A stretch of 64,000 nucleotides of DNA from Lachnospiraceae bacterium (GCA_021199655.1 JAJQHQ010000103.1:1-64000); one strand, 5' to 3'. Counted from the first letter of the stretch, positions 8,046-17,394 are shown. Program-made: numbers and translations. The notes: generated by a model not told the origin, from the letters alone.

Positions 8046-9632
8046 ATGGCACGATATTTAAATCCGGGCAATGCCGGTTTTGAATCGGCGGTTCATTCGG
8101 AAATATATGTAGATAAGACGCTGCTTTTGGAGTTTACCAATCGTGTAATTGGCACGGAGCAAAGGTGGCTCTGCGTCAGTCGGCCCAGGCGGTTTGGGAA
8201 ATCAATCACTGCGGGGATGCTTGCAGCTTACTATGGAAAGGGCTGTGATTCCCGCGAGTTGTTTCGGGGGAAAAAAATCAGTGAAAAAAAGGATTTCGAG
8301 AAACATCTCAACCGGTATCCGGTAATTCATCTTGATATCCAGTCTTTTAAACGAAACGGTGAGACAGCAGGACAGCTGCTTGACCGGTTGAATTCGGATG
8401 TGATCTCGGATCTTCGTGAAGCGTATCCAGACACGATTGCTTTGGACGAAGATTATCTGCCGACGGCTCTGGCGATCATTCATGATCGAACGGGTGATTC
8501 TTTTTTCATTATTCTGGATGAATGGGACTTTATTTTCAGAGAATTCAAAAGAGATGAAAAAGCACAGGAAGCCTATATTGATCTGCTGCGAGGGCTTTTT
8601 AAAGATGAAGAATCAAAACGCTTTGTAAAACTGGCGTATCTGACCGGAATTCTTCCGATTAAACGATATGAGAGCCAGTCTGCGTTGAATAATTTCAGAG
8701 AATATACAATGACATCACCGAAAGTTCTGGCAGAGTATATTGGATTTACGGAAGACGAAGTGAAGACACTTTGCCGGGAATATGGGATGGATTTCGCAGA
8801 AACACAGAGATGGTATGATGGATATGCGTTCCCACGTGCCGGGCATATTTATTGTCCCAATTCGGTTGCAAATGCCATGTTTGATGGAGAGTTTGGCAGC
8901 TATTGGTCAAACACAGCGGCTTTTTCCGACCTACGTTCTTACATTTGCCTTGACTATGACGGGTTAGAGGAAGCGACAGTCCGGCTTTTGTCGGGGGAAA
9001 AATGTAAGGTAGATATTGGGAGCTTCCAAAATGATATGACCAGCATGAAAAGGCGTGATGATGTGCTGACTATGCTGATCCATTTGGGATATCTGGCTTA
9101 TGATAATGAACAGAAAGAGGTTTATATCCCTAATGAAGAAGTGAGAAGAGCATTTGAGATTGCTGTAAATGACACGGACTGGAATCCGGTAATTGAGACA
9201 CTGGCTGACTCGGAGGCGCTGCTAAAGGCGACGCTGGCCTGTGATGCCGTGAAAGTGGCAGAAGGAATTGAAAAGGCGCATATGCGCAATGCTTCTATAT
9301 TGAAATATAATGATGAGAATACTCTCCGATGCGTTGTCAGACTGGCATATTATTCTGCTATTAATGAATATGTGATATTTGATGAAATGCCTGGAGGTAT
9401 CGGATATGCTGACCTGGTGTTCCTGCCACGGCAGCATTGCAAGAAACCAGTACTGATTATTGAATTGAAATGGGAAGAAAGCGCCGTTGGTGCAATCGGG
9501 CAGATTAAAAAACGGAAGTATATGGATCGGCTTAAGGAATATTCCGGGAAAATATTGCTGGTTGGAATAAATTACGAGAAGGATGACAGAGACAAAAAAC
9601 ATACCTGCGTAATAGAAGAGTGGGAAAAGTGA
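8046..9632 (+). CDS. AAA-ATPase/PD-(D/E)XK nuclease-like protein 3
   Basis: 528 residues. It has the N-terminal VDKTLLLEF motif, the P-loop RPRRFGKS at 46-53, Walker B FFIILDEWDF near 153-162, an RWYDGY segment typical of the family, and a C-terminal LIIELKW with the E-x-K of PD-(D/E)XK enzymes. AAAAGGAGG precedes the ATG. It shares layout but limited identity with its two upstream neighbours, so the trio looks like old divergent paralogues rather than a recent duplication. Cellular role unknown. Confidence 0.82.
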   Translation: MARYLNPGNAGFESAVHSEIYVDKTLLLEFTNRVIGTEQRWLCVSRPRRFGKSITAGMLAAYYGKGCDSRELFRGKKISEKKDFEKHLNRYPVIHLDIQSFKRNGETAGQLLDRLNSDVISDLREAYPDTIALDEDYLPTALAIIHDRTGDSFFIILDEWDFIFREFKRDEKAQEAYIDLLRGLFKDEESKRFVKLAYLTGILPIKRYESQSALNNFREYTMTSPKVLAEYIGFTEDEVKTLCREYGMDFAETQRWYDGYAFPRAGHIYCPNSVANAMFDGEFGSYWSNTAAFSDLRSYICLDYDGLEEATVRLLSGEKCKVDIGSFQNDMTSMKRRDDVLTMLIHLGYLAYDNEQKEVYIPNEEVRRAFEIAVNDTDWNPVIETLADSEALLKATLACDAVKVAEGIEKAHMRNASILKYNDENTLRCVVRLAYYSAINEYVIFDEMPGGIGYADLVFLPRQHCKKPVLIIELKWEESAVGAIGQIKKRKYMDRLKEYSGKILLVGINYEKDDRDKKHTCVIEEWEK

Positions 9633-9673
9633 CTGAGATTGCCGGAAAAACAGCTGTGATCAATGGGAAAGGG

Positions 9674-9702
9674 TTGACTTTTTATATACCGAACGGTATA
9701 AT
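9674..9702 (+). promoter_or_regulatory. tetR promoter with overlapping palindromic operator
   Basis: TTGACT (9674-9679), a 17-nt spacer and TATAAT (9697-9702) form a near-consensus sigma-A promoter. The palindrome TATACCGAACGGTATA (9685-9700, 7-bp perfect arms) covers the spacer and the -10, as expected for an autorepressing TetR operator. Confidence 0.8.
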
Positions 9703-9735
9703 CATATCGAATTGGTGATACGGAGCGGGGTTTTT

Positions 9736-10359
9736 ATGGACAACACAGAAAACACGGACAGCATGGAAACGATGGACAACCGGACCCGCCTTTTGCAGTG
9801 CGCGAACGAGCTGTTTTATGAAAAGGGATATGACGCGGTCGGCGTGCAGGAGATCGTAGCCCGCGCGGGGCTGACGAAGCCGACGCTGTATTATTATTTT
9901 GGCAGTAAAAAAGGACTGCTGGAGGCGTTGGTGGCGGAGCGGTTTGAACGGCTGCGCGGGATGTACCGGGAGCTGGATACACGAAGTCAGCGGAACGATC
10001 TGCGGATCGAGGAAGCGCTGCACTGGCTGGCGGATATTTTCTGCGGCTTTTTTGAGCAGGACCGGCATTTTTATATGATGATGGCGCTGTTCTACTCCGC
10101 AAGAGGGAATGAGGCTTATCAGACGATCCAGCCCTATATCGTGGAATTTTATGATATGGTGGTACGGATTTTTGACCGGGCGGCGAACCAGCTTGGCAAC
10201 ATGAACGGCCGGCAGCGGCAGTTCGCGATCGGCTTTGTCGGCACGATCAGTTCGTATTTTCTGCTGCATTATGAGCATGACCCGGCGGAGCGGGAGAATG
10301 TGGACCGGCAGCAGATTTCCGCGCTGGTGAATCAGTTTATGTACGGGATTTTCTCGTAA
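9736..10359 (+). CDS. TetR/AcrR family transcriptional regulator
   Basis: 207 residues from ATG 9736, 34 nt after the promoter -10. The N-terminal helix-turn-helix spans roughly residues 12-58, with RTRLLQCANELF, VGVQEIVARAGLT and PTLYYYFGSKKGLL, the standard TetR DNA-binding pattern. The C-terminal ligand domain is not assignable. The palindrome over its own promoter suggests negative autoregulation. It precedes the GH13 and glgB genes on the same strand, but no copy of the operator is visible upstream of them, so their control by this protein is not shown. Confidence 0.88.
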   Translation: MDNTENTDSMETMDNRTRLLQCANELFYEKGYDAVGVQEIVARAGLTKPTLYYYFGSKKGLLEALVAERFERLRGMYRELDTRSQRNDLRIEEALHWLADIFCGFFEQDRHFYMMMALFYSARGNEAYQTIQPYIVEFYDMVVRIFDRAANQLGNMNGRQRQFAIGFVGTISSYFLLHYEHDPAERENVDRQQISALVNQFMYGIFS

Positions 10360-10479
10360 CCCGGATTTTGGGGAACTGCACCCGCGCAGTCAGATAAGTG
10401 ATTTGTGGCCGGATGCGGAATATAAAAGAAAAATGGACTGTACAGAAGCGACAGAATATAGAGACGGAGGAATGAGATT

Positions 10480-11835
10480 ATGTCAGTCTGGTATGACAAC
10501 ACGGTTTTTTATCACATGTACCCGCTGGGGATGAGCGGGGCACCGTATGAAAATAGAGAGGAGCAGGTAGTTCATCGTTTTGAGGAGCTGGAGAAATGGC
10601 TTCTGCATATCCGTGATCTGGAATGCGGCGCGATTTACATCGGCCCGCTGTTTGAGTCGACGTCGCACGGATATGACACAAAGGATTATAAGAAGGTGGA
10701 CCGCAGGCTGGGCGACAATGAGGACTTTAAACGATTTGTGAAAAAGGCGCACGAGCTGGGGCTGAAGGTCGTGGTGGACGGCGTGTTCAACCACACGGGG
10801 CGCGAGTTTTTCGCGTTTCAGGATATTCAGCAAAACCGCGAGGGCTCGCGGTACTGCGGCTGGTATAAAGGAATCAATTTCTGGGGAAACAATCCCTATA
10901 ACGACGGTTTCGGATACGAGGCGTGGCGGAATTGCTTCGAGCTGGTGAATCTGAACCTGCAGAACCGCGAAGTGAAGGATTATCTGTTTGACGTGATCCG
11001 CTTCTGGATCCATGAGTTTGACATCGACGGCATCCGGCTGGACTGCGCGGACTGTCTGGACTTTGATTTTATGAAGGAAATGCGCTGGATGACCGGCAAT
11101 GAAAAGCAGGATTTCTGGCTGATGGGCGAGGTGATCCACGGTGATTATTCGCGCTGGGCGAATCCGGAGATGCTGCATTCGGTGACGGATTATGAGCTGC
11201 ACAAGGGGCTTTATTCCGGACACAATGACCACAATTATTTTGAGATCGCGCATACGATCCGGCGGCTGTTTGACGGGAATGGCGGACTCTGCCGCGGCAG
11301 GGTGCTGTATTCGTTTGTGGACAACCATGATGTGGATCATATCGTATCGAAGCTGAATGATAAGAGACATCTGCGCTCGGTGTACTCGCTGCTGTATACG
11401 CTGCCCGGCGTTCCCTCGATCTACTACGGCTCGGAATGGGGTGTGGAGGGCAGGAAATCAAACGGCGGCGATCCGGCGCTGCGGCCTTATCTGAATCTGG
11501 AGGAGATGAAGCAGAATCCTCCGGTTCCGGGACTGGAAGAATTTATCACCTTCCTTGGCAGATGCCGCCGGGAGCATCCAGTGATCGGCGAAGGAACTTA
11601 CCGTGAGCTGACGCTGACGACCAGACAGTATGCGTTTGCGCGGATCGGCGGCGAAGAAACGGCGCTGATCATGGTGAACAATGATGAAAATCCGGCAATG
11701 ATTTCGGCTCCGCTGCCGTGTCAGACCGGGAAGATCACCGATCTGGCGACCGGGGAGATGATCGCGGCGGATAACGGCAGACTGACGGCGGAGGTGGCGC
11801 CGGGAGACGGAAGGATCTTCCTGATTGAGCCGTGA
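10480..11835 (+). CDS. Intracellular GH13 alpha-glucan hydrolase
   Basis: 451 residues, no signal peptide. The four GH13 regions are present: DGVFNH (100-105), GIRLDCAD with nucleophile Asp188, GEVIHG with acid/base Glu217, and FVDNHD with Asp284. The protein is shorter than secreted amylases and resembles cytoplasmic maltodextrin-acting alpha-amylases. It probably trims glycogen or imported maltodextrins. GGAGGA precedes the ATG. glgB follows 50 nt after its stop, so the two likely form one glycogen/alpha-glucan operon. Confidence 0.85.
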   Translation: MSVWYDNTVFYHMYPLGMSGAPYENREEQVVHRFEELEKWLLHIRDLECGAIYIGPLFESTSHGYDTKDYKKVDRRLGDNEDFKRFVKKAHELGLKVVVDGVFNHTGREFFAFQDIQQNREGSRYCGWYKGINFWGNNPYNDGFGYEAWRNCFELVNLNLQNREVKDYLFDVIRFWIHEFDIDGIRLDCADCLDFDFMKEMRWMTGNEKQDFWLMGEVIHGDYSRWANPEMLHSVTDYELHKGLYSGHNDHNYFEIAHTIRRLFDGNGGLCRGRVLYSFVDNHDVDHIVSKLNDKRHLRSVYSLLYTLPGVPSIYYGSEWGVEGRKSNGGDPALRPYLNLEEMKQNPPVPGLEEFITFLGRCRREHPVIGEGTYRELTLTTRQYAFARIGGEETALIMVNNDENPAMISAPLPCQTGKITDLATGEMIAADNGRLTAEVAPGDGRIFLIEP

Positions 11836-11885
11836 ATTATAAGGCAGTTCTGAACTGCTACATTATAAAGAAGGAGAAATGTGGT

Positions 11886-13850
11886 ATGGCGGGCAAAACT
11901 ACAAAAACAGGGGCGGCATCTGAGGCAGGCACACAGAAGAAACGAGGCAGGAAAAAGCAGGAGTTCATCACCGAACTGGATCAGTATCTGTTCGGGCAGG
12001 GAGCGCACTACGATATTTATAAGAAGCTGGGCGCGCACCCGATGACCTGGAAGGGAAAAGAAGGGACGTATTTTGCGGTGTGGGCGCCGCATGCGGAGCG
12101 GGTGCAGCTCATCGGTTCCTTTAATGACTGGGATGAGTACAGCTATCCGATGGAGCGGCTGGAGCCGCTGGGGATCTATACCCTGTTTGTGCCGGGCGTG
12201 GGCGTGGGTGAGCTTTACAAATATCTGATCCTCACGCCGGACGGCAGGAAGCTTTACAAGGCGGATCCGTTTGCAAACTATGCGGAATACCGGCCGGGTA
12301 CCGCGTCGCGGGTTGCGGATCTGACGACGATCAAATGGTCGGACACGGTATGGCAGGAGAGCAAAAAGGATTTTGATCAGGATAAGAGTCCGATCGCGAT
12401 CTACGAGGTGCATCCGGGCAGCTGGAAGCGCCATCCGCACGGCGAGGACGAGAGCGGGTATTACAACTACCGCGAGTTCGCGCACAGCCTGGCGGAGTAT
12501 GTGAAGGATATGGGATATACGCACGTGGAGCTGATGGGCATCGCGGAGCATCCGTTTGACGGCTCCTGGGGCTATCAGGTGACGGGGTATTTTGCGCCGA
12601 CGTCGCGCTACGGGACGCCGGAAGATTTTGCGTATTTTGTCAATTATATGCATAAGAATAAGATCGGCGTCATTCTGGATTGGGTGCCGGCGCATTTTCC
12701 GCGCGATGCGCAGGGGCTGGCCGAGTTTGACGGCACCTGCCTGTACGAGTACGCGGATACGCGCAAGGGCGAGCATCCGGACTGGGGCACCAAGGTGTTT
12801 GATTACAGCAAATACGAGGTGAAGAATTTCCTGATCGCGAGCGCGATCTACTGGATCAGCGAGTTCCATGTGGACGGGCTGCGCGTGGACGCGGTAGCTT
12901 CAATGCTGTATCTGGATTACGGCCGGCGGGATGGCCAGTGGGTAGCGAACAAATACGGCGGCAATCAGAATCTCGAAGCGATTGAGTTTTTCAAGCATCT
13001 GAACAGTGTGTTGGTCGGCCGCTATCCGGGCTTTATGATGATCGCGGAGGAGTCGACGGCATGGCCGAAGGTGACGACCCCGCCGGAGGACGACGGACTT
13101 GGCTTCACGATGAAATGGAATATGGGCTGGATGCACGATTTCCTGGAATATATGAAGCTCGATCCGTATTTCCGTCAGTACAACCACAACAAGATGACGT
13201 TCGCGATGACCTATGCGTACTCGGAAAAATACATCCTGCCGCTGTCGCATGACGAGGTGGTACACTTAAAGTGCTCGATGGTAAACAAGATGCCGGGGCT
13301 GTACGACGACAAATTTGAGAATTTAAAGTGCGGCTATTCGTTCTTTATCGGGCATCCGGGTAAAAAACTCCTCTTTATGGGACAGGATTTCGGACAGTTA
13401 AGAGAGTGGAGCGAGGAACGCGAGCTTGACTGGTTCCTGCTTTCGGAGCCGAGACACCAGCAGATGCAGGCCTTTACGCGCGCGCTGCTGAAGCTTTACC
13501 GGAAAAACGCCTGCCTGTACGAGATGGACTGCGAGCCGGGCGGTTTCGAATGGATCAACGCGGACGACAATTTCCGCAGCATTTTCAGCTTCGTGCGTCA
13601 TTCGGCGAACGGAAAGAACAACCTGCTCTTCGTGATCAATTTCACGCCGGTCGACCGGCCGGATTACCGGGTCGGCGTGCCGAGACGGAAGCAGTATAAG
13701 CTGATTCTCGACAGCAATGCCGCCCAGTACGGCGGCACCGGAAAAGAGCAGCCGGAAGTCTACAAGGCCGTGAAGCAGGAGTGCGACGGGAGACCGTTCT
13801 CGTTCGCGTACGATCTGCCGCGGTACGGAGTAGCGGTTTTCAAGTTCTGA
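11886..13850 (+). CDS. glgB: 1,4-alpha-glucan branching enzyme GlgB
   Basis: 654 residues from ATG 11886, chosen for AAGGAG 9 nt upstream; an in-frame GTG at 11832 overlaps the previous stop and lacks a ribosome site. A basic N-terminal tail is followed by a CBM48 domain (YFAVWAPHAERV, GSFNDWD). The GH13 branching domain has DWVPAHFP, GLRVDAV (nucleophile Asp near 335), IAEEST (Glu near 388) and LSHDEVVH. The enzyme forms alpha-1,6 branches in glycogen. No glgA or glgC is in the window. Confidence 0.95.
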   Translation: MAGKTTKTGAASEAGTQKKRGRKKQEFITELDQYLFGQGAHYDIYKKLGAHPMTWKGKEGTYFAVWAPHAERVQLIGSFNDWDEYSYPMERLEPLGIYTLFVPGVGVGELYKYLILTPDGRKLYKADPFANYAEYRPGTASRVADLTTIKWSDTVWQESKKDFDQDKSPIAIYEVHPGSWKRHPHGEDESGYYNYREFAHSLAEYVKDMGYTHVELMGIAEHPFDGSWGYQVTGYFAPTSRYGTPEDFAYFVNYMHKNKIGVILDWVPAHFPRDAQGLAEFDGTCLYEYADTRKGEHPDWGTKVFDYSKYEVKNFLIASAIYWISEFHVDGLRVDAVASMLYLDYGRRDGQWVANKYGGNQNLEAIEFFKHLNSVLVGRYPGFMMIAEESTAWPKVTTPPEDDGLGFTMKWNMGWMHDFLEYMKLDPYFRQYNHNKMTFAMTYAYSEKYILPLSHDEVVHLKCSMVNKMPGLYDDKFENLKCGYSFFIGHPGKKLLFMGQDFGQLREWSEERELDWFLLSEPRHQQMQAFTRALLKLYRKNACLYEMDCEPGGFEWINADDNFRSIFSFVRHSANGKNNLLFVINFTPVDRPDYRVGVPRRKQYKLILDSNAAQYGGTGKEQPEVYKAVKQECDGRPFSFAYDLPRYGVAVFKF

Positions 13851-13858
13851 CAGTTTTC

Positions 13859-13899
13859 ACCGCCGATGGGATGAAGAATCTCATCGGCGGTATTTTTTT
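13859..13899 (+). terminator. Rho-independent terminator after glgB
   Basis: ACCGCCGATG and CATCGGCGGT pair around an 11-13 nt loop, followed by ATTTTTTTC, nine bases after the glgB stop. Confidence 0.92.
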
Positions 13900-13948
13900 C
13901 TTGTCAAAAATTTCAAAATCGTTTATGATGATACCAAGGATTTCGAGA

Positions 13949-14006
13949 GGCGCTGGATGTCCAGTGGACATCCGTTTAGCGCGGACCGGAGCGGTAGCGG
14001 AGACCG
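13949..14006. repeat. Palindromic repeat fragment (middle module)
   Basis: GGATGTCC-A-GTGGACATCC is followed by GCGGACCGGAGCGGTAGCGGAGAC. The same arrangement, a GTCCA-TGGAC palindrome next to a GCCGACCGAAGCGGCAGCGGAGAC-like stretch, occurs on the other strand inside the composite repeat at 62526-62705. This is a fragment of that family. Confidence 0.6.
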
Positions 14007-14062
14007 AAAAGTCAGGAATGGAACAGACAGAGATATTACAATAATAAAAAGGATGATGGGAT

Positions 14063-15148
14063 ATGATTTCAAGTCAGATTATACAGAACACGATAGAGGA
14101 GCTGCATACGATCACACATGTGGATTTTACGATCACGGATACGGACGGCAATGAAGTGGCGGCCACAGCCGGGGCAAAAGATATCTCCAAAAACGCGATT
14201 GAACAGTTTGTGGATTCACCGGCGGACAGCCAGGTGGTGCAAGGCGACCATTTTTTCAAAGTGTTTGATGATAAAAAGCTTGAATATATTCTGATCACAG
14301 GAGGAAAGGCCGAGGACGCCTATACGATGGGGCGCGTGGCAGTCAGCCACATTCAGAACCTGATCGTTGCTTATCGTGAGCGCTATGATAGAAATAATTA
14401 TATTCAGAATCTTCTGCTGGATAATATGCTGATGGTGGATGTGTACAACCGCGCAAAGAAGCTGCATATTGACACGGAAGCGCGCCGGATCGTTTATCTG
14501 ATCGAAACGAAGACGGAGAAGGACAGTACGGCGAAAGAGATTGTGAAAGGCCTGTTCGGCAATCAGTCAAAAGACTTTGTGACAGAGGTGGATGAAAAAA
14601 GCATCATTCTCGTACAGGAGCTTTCCGAAAAGGATACTTACGAGGACGTGGAGCGCACGGCAAAGCTGCTGCGCGATATGTTGAATACCGAGGCCATGTC
14701 CAATGTGAAGATTGCGTACGGGACGATCGTCAAAGAGATCCGCCAGGTGTCCCGTTCTTATAAGGAAGCAAAGATGGCGCTGGACGTCGGGAAGATTTTT
14801 TACGAGGAAAAGCAGGTTGTAGCTTACAATACGCTTGGTATCGGCCGGCTGATCTACCAGCTTCCGATCCCGCTCTGCCAGATGTTCATGAAAGAAGTGT
14901 TCGGCGAGGAAACGCCGGATACATTTGACGACGAGATCATTACGACGATCAACAAGTTTTTTGAGAACAGCCTGAACGTGTCCGAGACGGCGCGCCAGCT
15001 CTACATTCACCGCAATACGCTGGTATACCGGCTGGAGAAGCTGGAAAAGAGTACGGGGCTTGATATCCGCAATTTTGACGACGCTTTAACATTCAAGATT
15101 GCGATGATGGTCGTGAACTATATGAGATACATGGATCGGGATGCGTGA
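14063..15148 (+). CDS. CdaR/PucR-type transcriptional regulator
   Basis: 361 residues. The N-terminal half (to about 125) matches the sugar-diacid recognition domain (TITDTDGNEVAATAG...VSHIQNLI). The C-terminus has the PucR-type helix-turn-helix NVSETARQLYIHRNTLVYRLEKLEK near 310-335. Family members sense sugar diacids or related carboxylates and activate catabolic genes. Here no glycerate or diacid pathway genes flank it, so the regulon is unclear. It is monocistronic, with a terminator downstream. Confidence 0.88.
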   Translation: MISSQIIQNTIEELHTITHVDFTITDTDGNEVAATAGAKDISKNAIEQFVDSPADSQVVQGDHFFKVFDDKKLEYILITGGKAEDAYTMGRVAVSHIQNLIVAYRERYDRNNYIQNLLLDNMLMVDVYNRAKKLHIDTEARRIVYLIETKTEKDSTAKEIVKGLFGNQSKDFVTEVDEKSIILVQELSEKDTYEDVERTAKLLRDMLNTEAMSNVKIAYGTIVKEIRQVSRSYKEAKMALDVGKIFYEEKQVVAYNTLGIGRLIYQLPIPLCQMFMKEVFGEETPDTFDDEIITTINKFFENSLNVSETARQLYIHRNTLVYRLEKLEKSTGLDIRNFDDALTFKIAMMVVNYMRYMDRDA

Positions 15149-15165
15149 ATGTAATCAGAACGGAG

Positions 15166-15230
15166 CAGAACAACAGCCTTTAGCAGATATATCTGCAAAG
15201 TCGGTATTTCCTTTTTGTTGTTGTTCTGGA
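15166..15230 (+). repeat. Hairpin element with GCAGATATATCTGC core
   Basis: Outer arms AGAACAACA and TGTTGTTCT enclose an inner palindrome GCAGATATATCTGC and a conserved CAGCCTTT lead-in. The 43441-43501 element and (reversed) 45620-45683 have the same layout, so this is a member of a small repeat family at gene ends. It could also act as part of a terminator. Confidence 0.6.
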
Positions 15231-15254
15231 TTATTTAACAAAATAGTATACAAA

Positions 15255-15284
15255 AACCGGGGGCGTTCGCACCCCGGTTTTTTG
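15255..15284 (+). terminator. Rho-independent terminator after cdaR-like gene
   Basis: AACCGGGG and CCCCGGTT pair around GCGTTCGCA, followed by a run of T. Confidence 0.93.
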
Positions 15285-15323
15285 TGCTCTTCTCACAAAA
15301 TAAATAAATTTCCACTTATCATA

Positions 15324-15351
15324 TTTACAAATCAAAATTATGTGGTATAAT
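15324..15351 (+). promoter_or_regulatory. Probable tad locus promoter
   Basis: TTTACA (15324-15329), a 16-nt spacer and TATAAT (15346-15351) lie about 330 nt ahead of tadV. The long leader in between (15352-15685) contains no credible gene and holds two repeat cores. Confidence 0.65.
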
Positions 15352-15442
15352 CGGTTTTACATCAAATCACAAAGCATATAGATGTATCATACTATTCTAA
15401 AGAACAGGCATTTGCCTGAAGCGAGAAAGAGAAACGATAATG

Positions 15443-15469
15443 GTAACTGTTCAGTATCTTCACAGTTAC
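15443..15469 (-). repeat. Repeat core, reverse orientation
   Basis: GTAACTGT and ACAGTTAC arms with TCAGTATCTTC between them. It forms an outward-facing pair with the forward core at 15604, so 15443-15630 has GTAACTGTTCAG and GAACAGTTAC ends like the full elements. Confidence 0.85.
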
Positions 15470-15603
15470 GAAGAGGATTCTTCTTTGCTGTAAATACCAT
15501 GTCTGCATGTTTCTATGACATTACCAGAGAAAAAGCGGCGCTGATGCGCCGGAAGACAACAGGGCAACTGAATTCGGAGCAGGGGATTTCGATGGATTTT
15601 CCT

Positions 15604-15630
15604 GTAACTGTGAAGGTATGGAACAGTTAC
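15604..15630 (+). repeat. Repeat core upstream of tadV
   Basis: GTAACTGT-GAAGGTATGGA-ACAGTTAC, 55 nt before the tadV ATG in forward orientation. It is preceded by ATGGATTTTCC, which also precedes other forward cores. Confidence 0.9.
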
Positions 15631-15685
15631 GGAATTTGCAGAATTCCCGGAGAGGAGGCGCAAGGTTATTTACAGAGAAATTCAG

Positions 15686-16171
15686 ATGATTTCGCTTACC
15701 GGTATTGCGGTGACGGCCGCGCTCTGCGATCTTTGGGCAGAGCGCATCCCGAATGCGGTGATCGCGGTCGGACTGGCGATGGGGCTGGTGTATCAGCTGT
15801 TTGCGGAAGGACCGCTGGGACTGATCCTGTTTTTGGGCGGAGTCCTTTTGCCGCTGCTGCTGCTGGGCGGCCTGTATTATTTTCGTATGCTGGGCGCAGG
15901 AGACATCAAGCTGCTGTGTGTGGTCGGGGGCTTTTGGGGTCCGCTGGGCGTGCTTGCCTGTTTTGTCCGCTCAGTATTTGTTGCAGCTGCGGTATCCATT
16001 GTGATCCTGTACCGGCGTCATGAATTTGGAGAGAGGCTGCGCTATTTTTTGGAGTATGTCAATACGTATCTGGAAAGCGGCCAGTGGAAACCGTATCTGG
16101 ACGGCGTGAAGGAAAATGCAAGATTTTGCTTTTCCGTGCCGATACTGGTCGGGATCCTGCTTGGGCTGTGA
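15686..16171 (+). CDS. tadV: Prepilin peptidase (A24 family), TadV-like
   Basis: 161 residues, several hydrophobic helices, with an N-terminal conserved Asp (ALCDLWAERIPN) and GAGDIKLL (residues 71-78), the two aspartates of the A24 aspartic peptidases. It should cleave the Flp pre-pilin encoded at 21298. ATG 15686 has no good ribosome site. GGAGGCGCAAGG lies earlier and would suit a non-ATG start (ATT at 15668), adding residues in frame, so the start is uncertain. First gene of the Tad locus. Confidence 0.88.
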   Translation: MISLTGIAVTAALCDLWAERIPNAVIAVGLAMGLVYQLFAEGPLGLILFLGGVLLPLLLLGGLYYFRMLGAGDIKLLCVVGGFWGPLGVLACFVRSVFVAAAVSIVILYRRHEFGERLRYFLEYVNTYLESGQWKPYLDGVKENARFCFSVPILVGILLGL

Positions 16172-16192
16172 GGAGAATACCGGGAGGTTTTT

Positions 16193-17212
16193 ATGAAGAA
16201 AAGTATATTTGCGGTCTGCGACCTGGAAGCTTCGTACGCGTGTAATCTTACGGAGTATCTGAACGAAAGGAAAACGACACCGTTTGAGGTGCAGGCATTT
16301 ACCAATGTAGAGAGTCTGGAAAAATTTGCGAAGGAAAATGAGATTGAGATCCTGCTGATCTCGACGAGAGCGATGTGCAACGAGATACGGGATCTGCCCA
16401 TCAGCCGCACGATCATTCTCTCAGAGGGAGAACAGATCTCGGATCTGGGCTATCCGCTGATCTATAAGTATCAGTCGTCGGACGATATTCTGTCAGAAGT
16501 GATGGAGTATTATGTGCAGGATCATCCGCAGCCGCACATACTTTCGCTGGGAGCCAGAAAGACGAAGCTTTACGGCGTATATTCGCCGATCGGACGTACC
16601 AGGAAGACCTCATTTGCCCTTTGTCTGGGGGAAATTCTGGCGGAGTCAAAGAAGGTGCTCTATCTGAATTTTGAAGAATTTTCCGGATTTGAGGAGCTGT
16701 TTCAGGTCAATTACCGGATGGATATTTCTGACCTGATTTATTTTTCCCGGCAGAAAGAGGGCGGACTGGTATACAAGCTGAATTCGGTGATCCAGACATT
16801 TCATGATCTGGAATACATCCCTCCGGCACTTTCTCCGGCGGATATCCGTGATGTAACGGGGGAAGAGTGGATGGCGTTCCTGAAAGAGATCATGTCTTTT
16901 CGGGAGTACGACGTGATTATTCTGGATTTAAGCGAGCAGGTAGACGAGCTGTTTCGGCTTTTAAAAGAATGCGACCGGATCTATATGCCGGTGCAGGACG
17001 ACATGATCTCGCAGGCAAAGCTGAAACAGTATGAGCATCTTTTACACATGCTCGATCTGGAGAAGGTGCAGGAGAAGACCCTCCGTATTCATCCGCCGGT
17101 TCAGCCGCTGCTGCGCGACGGCGGCGGGATCACGCAGCAGCTGGTGTGGGGAGAGATGGGGAATTTTGTCCGGAAGCTTTTGTGGGAAGAGGAAGGCAGG
17201 ACGGATATGTGA
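16193..17212 (+). CDS. tadZ: TadZ/CpaE-like pilus assembly protein
   Basis: 339 residues. The first 110 look like a receiver-type domain lacking a clear phosphorylation motif. The remainder is a MinD/ParA-like fold with a degenerate P-loop (PIGRTRKTS near 128-137), in which the signature lysine and second glycine are replaced, and VIILDLSEQVDELFRLL near 240. TadZ proteins position the pilus machine at the cell pole or septum. The altered P-loop suggests weak or no ATP hydrolysis. It lies 21 nt after tadV and before tadA. Confidence 0.82.
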   Translation: MKKSIFAVCDLEASYACNLTEYLNERKTTPFEVQAFTNVESLEKFAKENEIEILLISTRAMCNEIRDLPISRTIILSEGEQISDLGYPLIYKYQSSDDILSEVMEYYVQDHPQPHILSLGARKTKLYGVYSPIGRTRKTSFALCLGEILAESKKVLYLNFEEFSGFEELFQVNYRMDISDLIYFSRQKEGGLVYKLNSVIQTFHDLEYIPPALSPADIRDVTGEEWMAFLKEIMSFREYDVIILDLSEQVDELFRLLKECDRIYMPVQDDMISQAKLKQYEHLLHMLDLEKVQEKTLRIHPPVQPLLRDGGGITQQLVWGEMGNFVRKLLWEEEGRTDM

Positions 17213-17220
17213 TGAACGCG

Positions 17221-17363
17221 GTTACTATTCACGGCGAGACTGACACTTGCTGTCAGGCTGCGCCAGAACACGTTTCGGATGTGTGATTTCGCCCCCATGC
17301 ATCGAAGATGCATTTAAAATGGGGCGAAATCGTTACATTCACAGCGTAGCTGTGAATAGTAAC
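17221..17363. repeat. Inverted-repeat-bounded element between tadZ and tadA
   Basis: Perfect 12-bp ends GTTACTATTCAC (17221-17232) and GTGAATAGTAAC (17352-17363) enclose internal hairpins (GACTGACACTTGCTGTCAGGC). Bases 17221-17286 recur almost exactly at 26703-26766. No coding capacity: MITE-like. Confidence 0.85.
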
Positions 17364-17394
17364 TGAGCGCGATTTTTAAATGGGTTTTTCCCTT

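Noticed and set aside
15382-16023. 213-codon plus-strand frame upstream of and over tadV
   Set aside because: Crosses two repeat cores and continues in the wrong frame inside tadV.
17221-17363. Insertion sequence between tadZ and tadA
   Set aside because: Perfect ends but only 143 bp and no transposase; kept as a MITE-like repeat.
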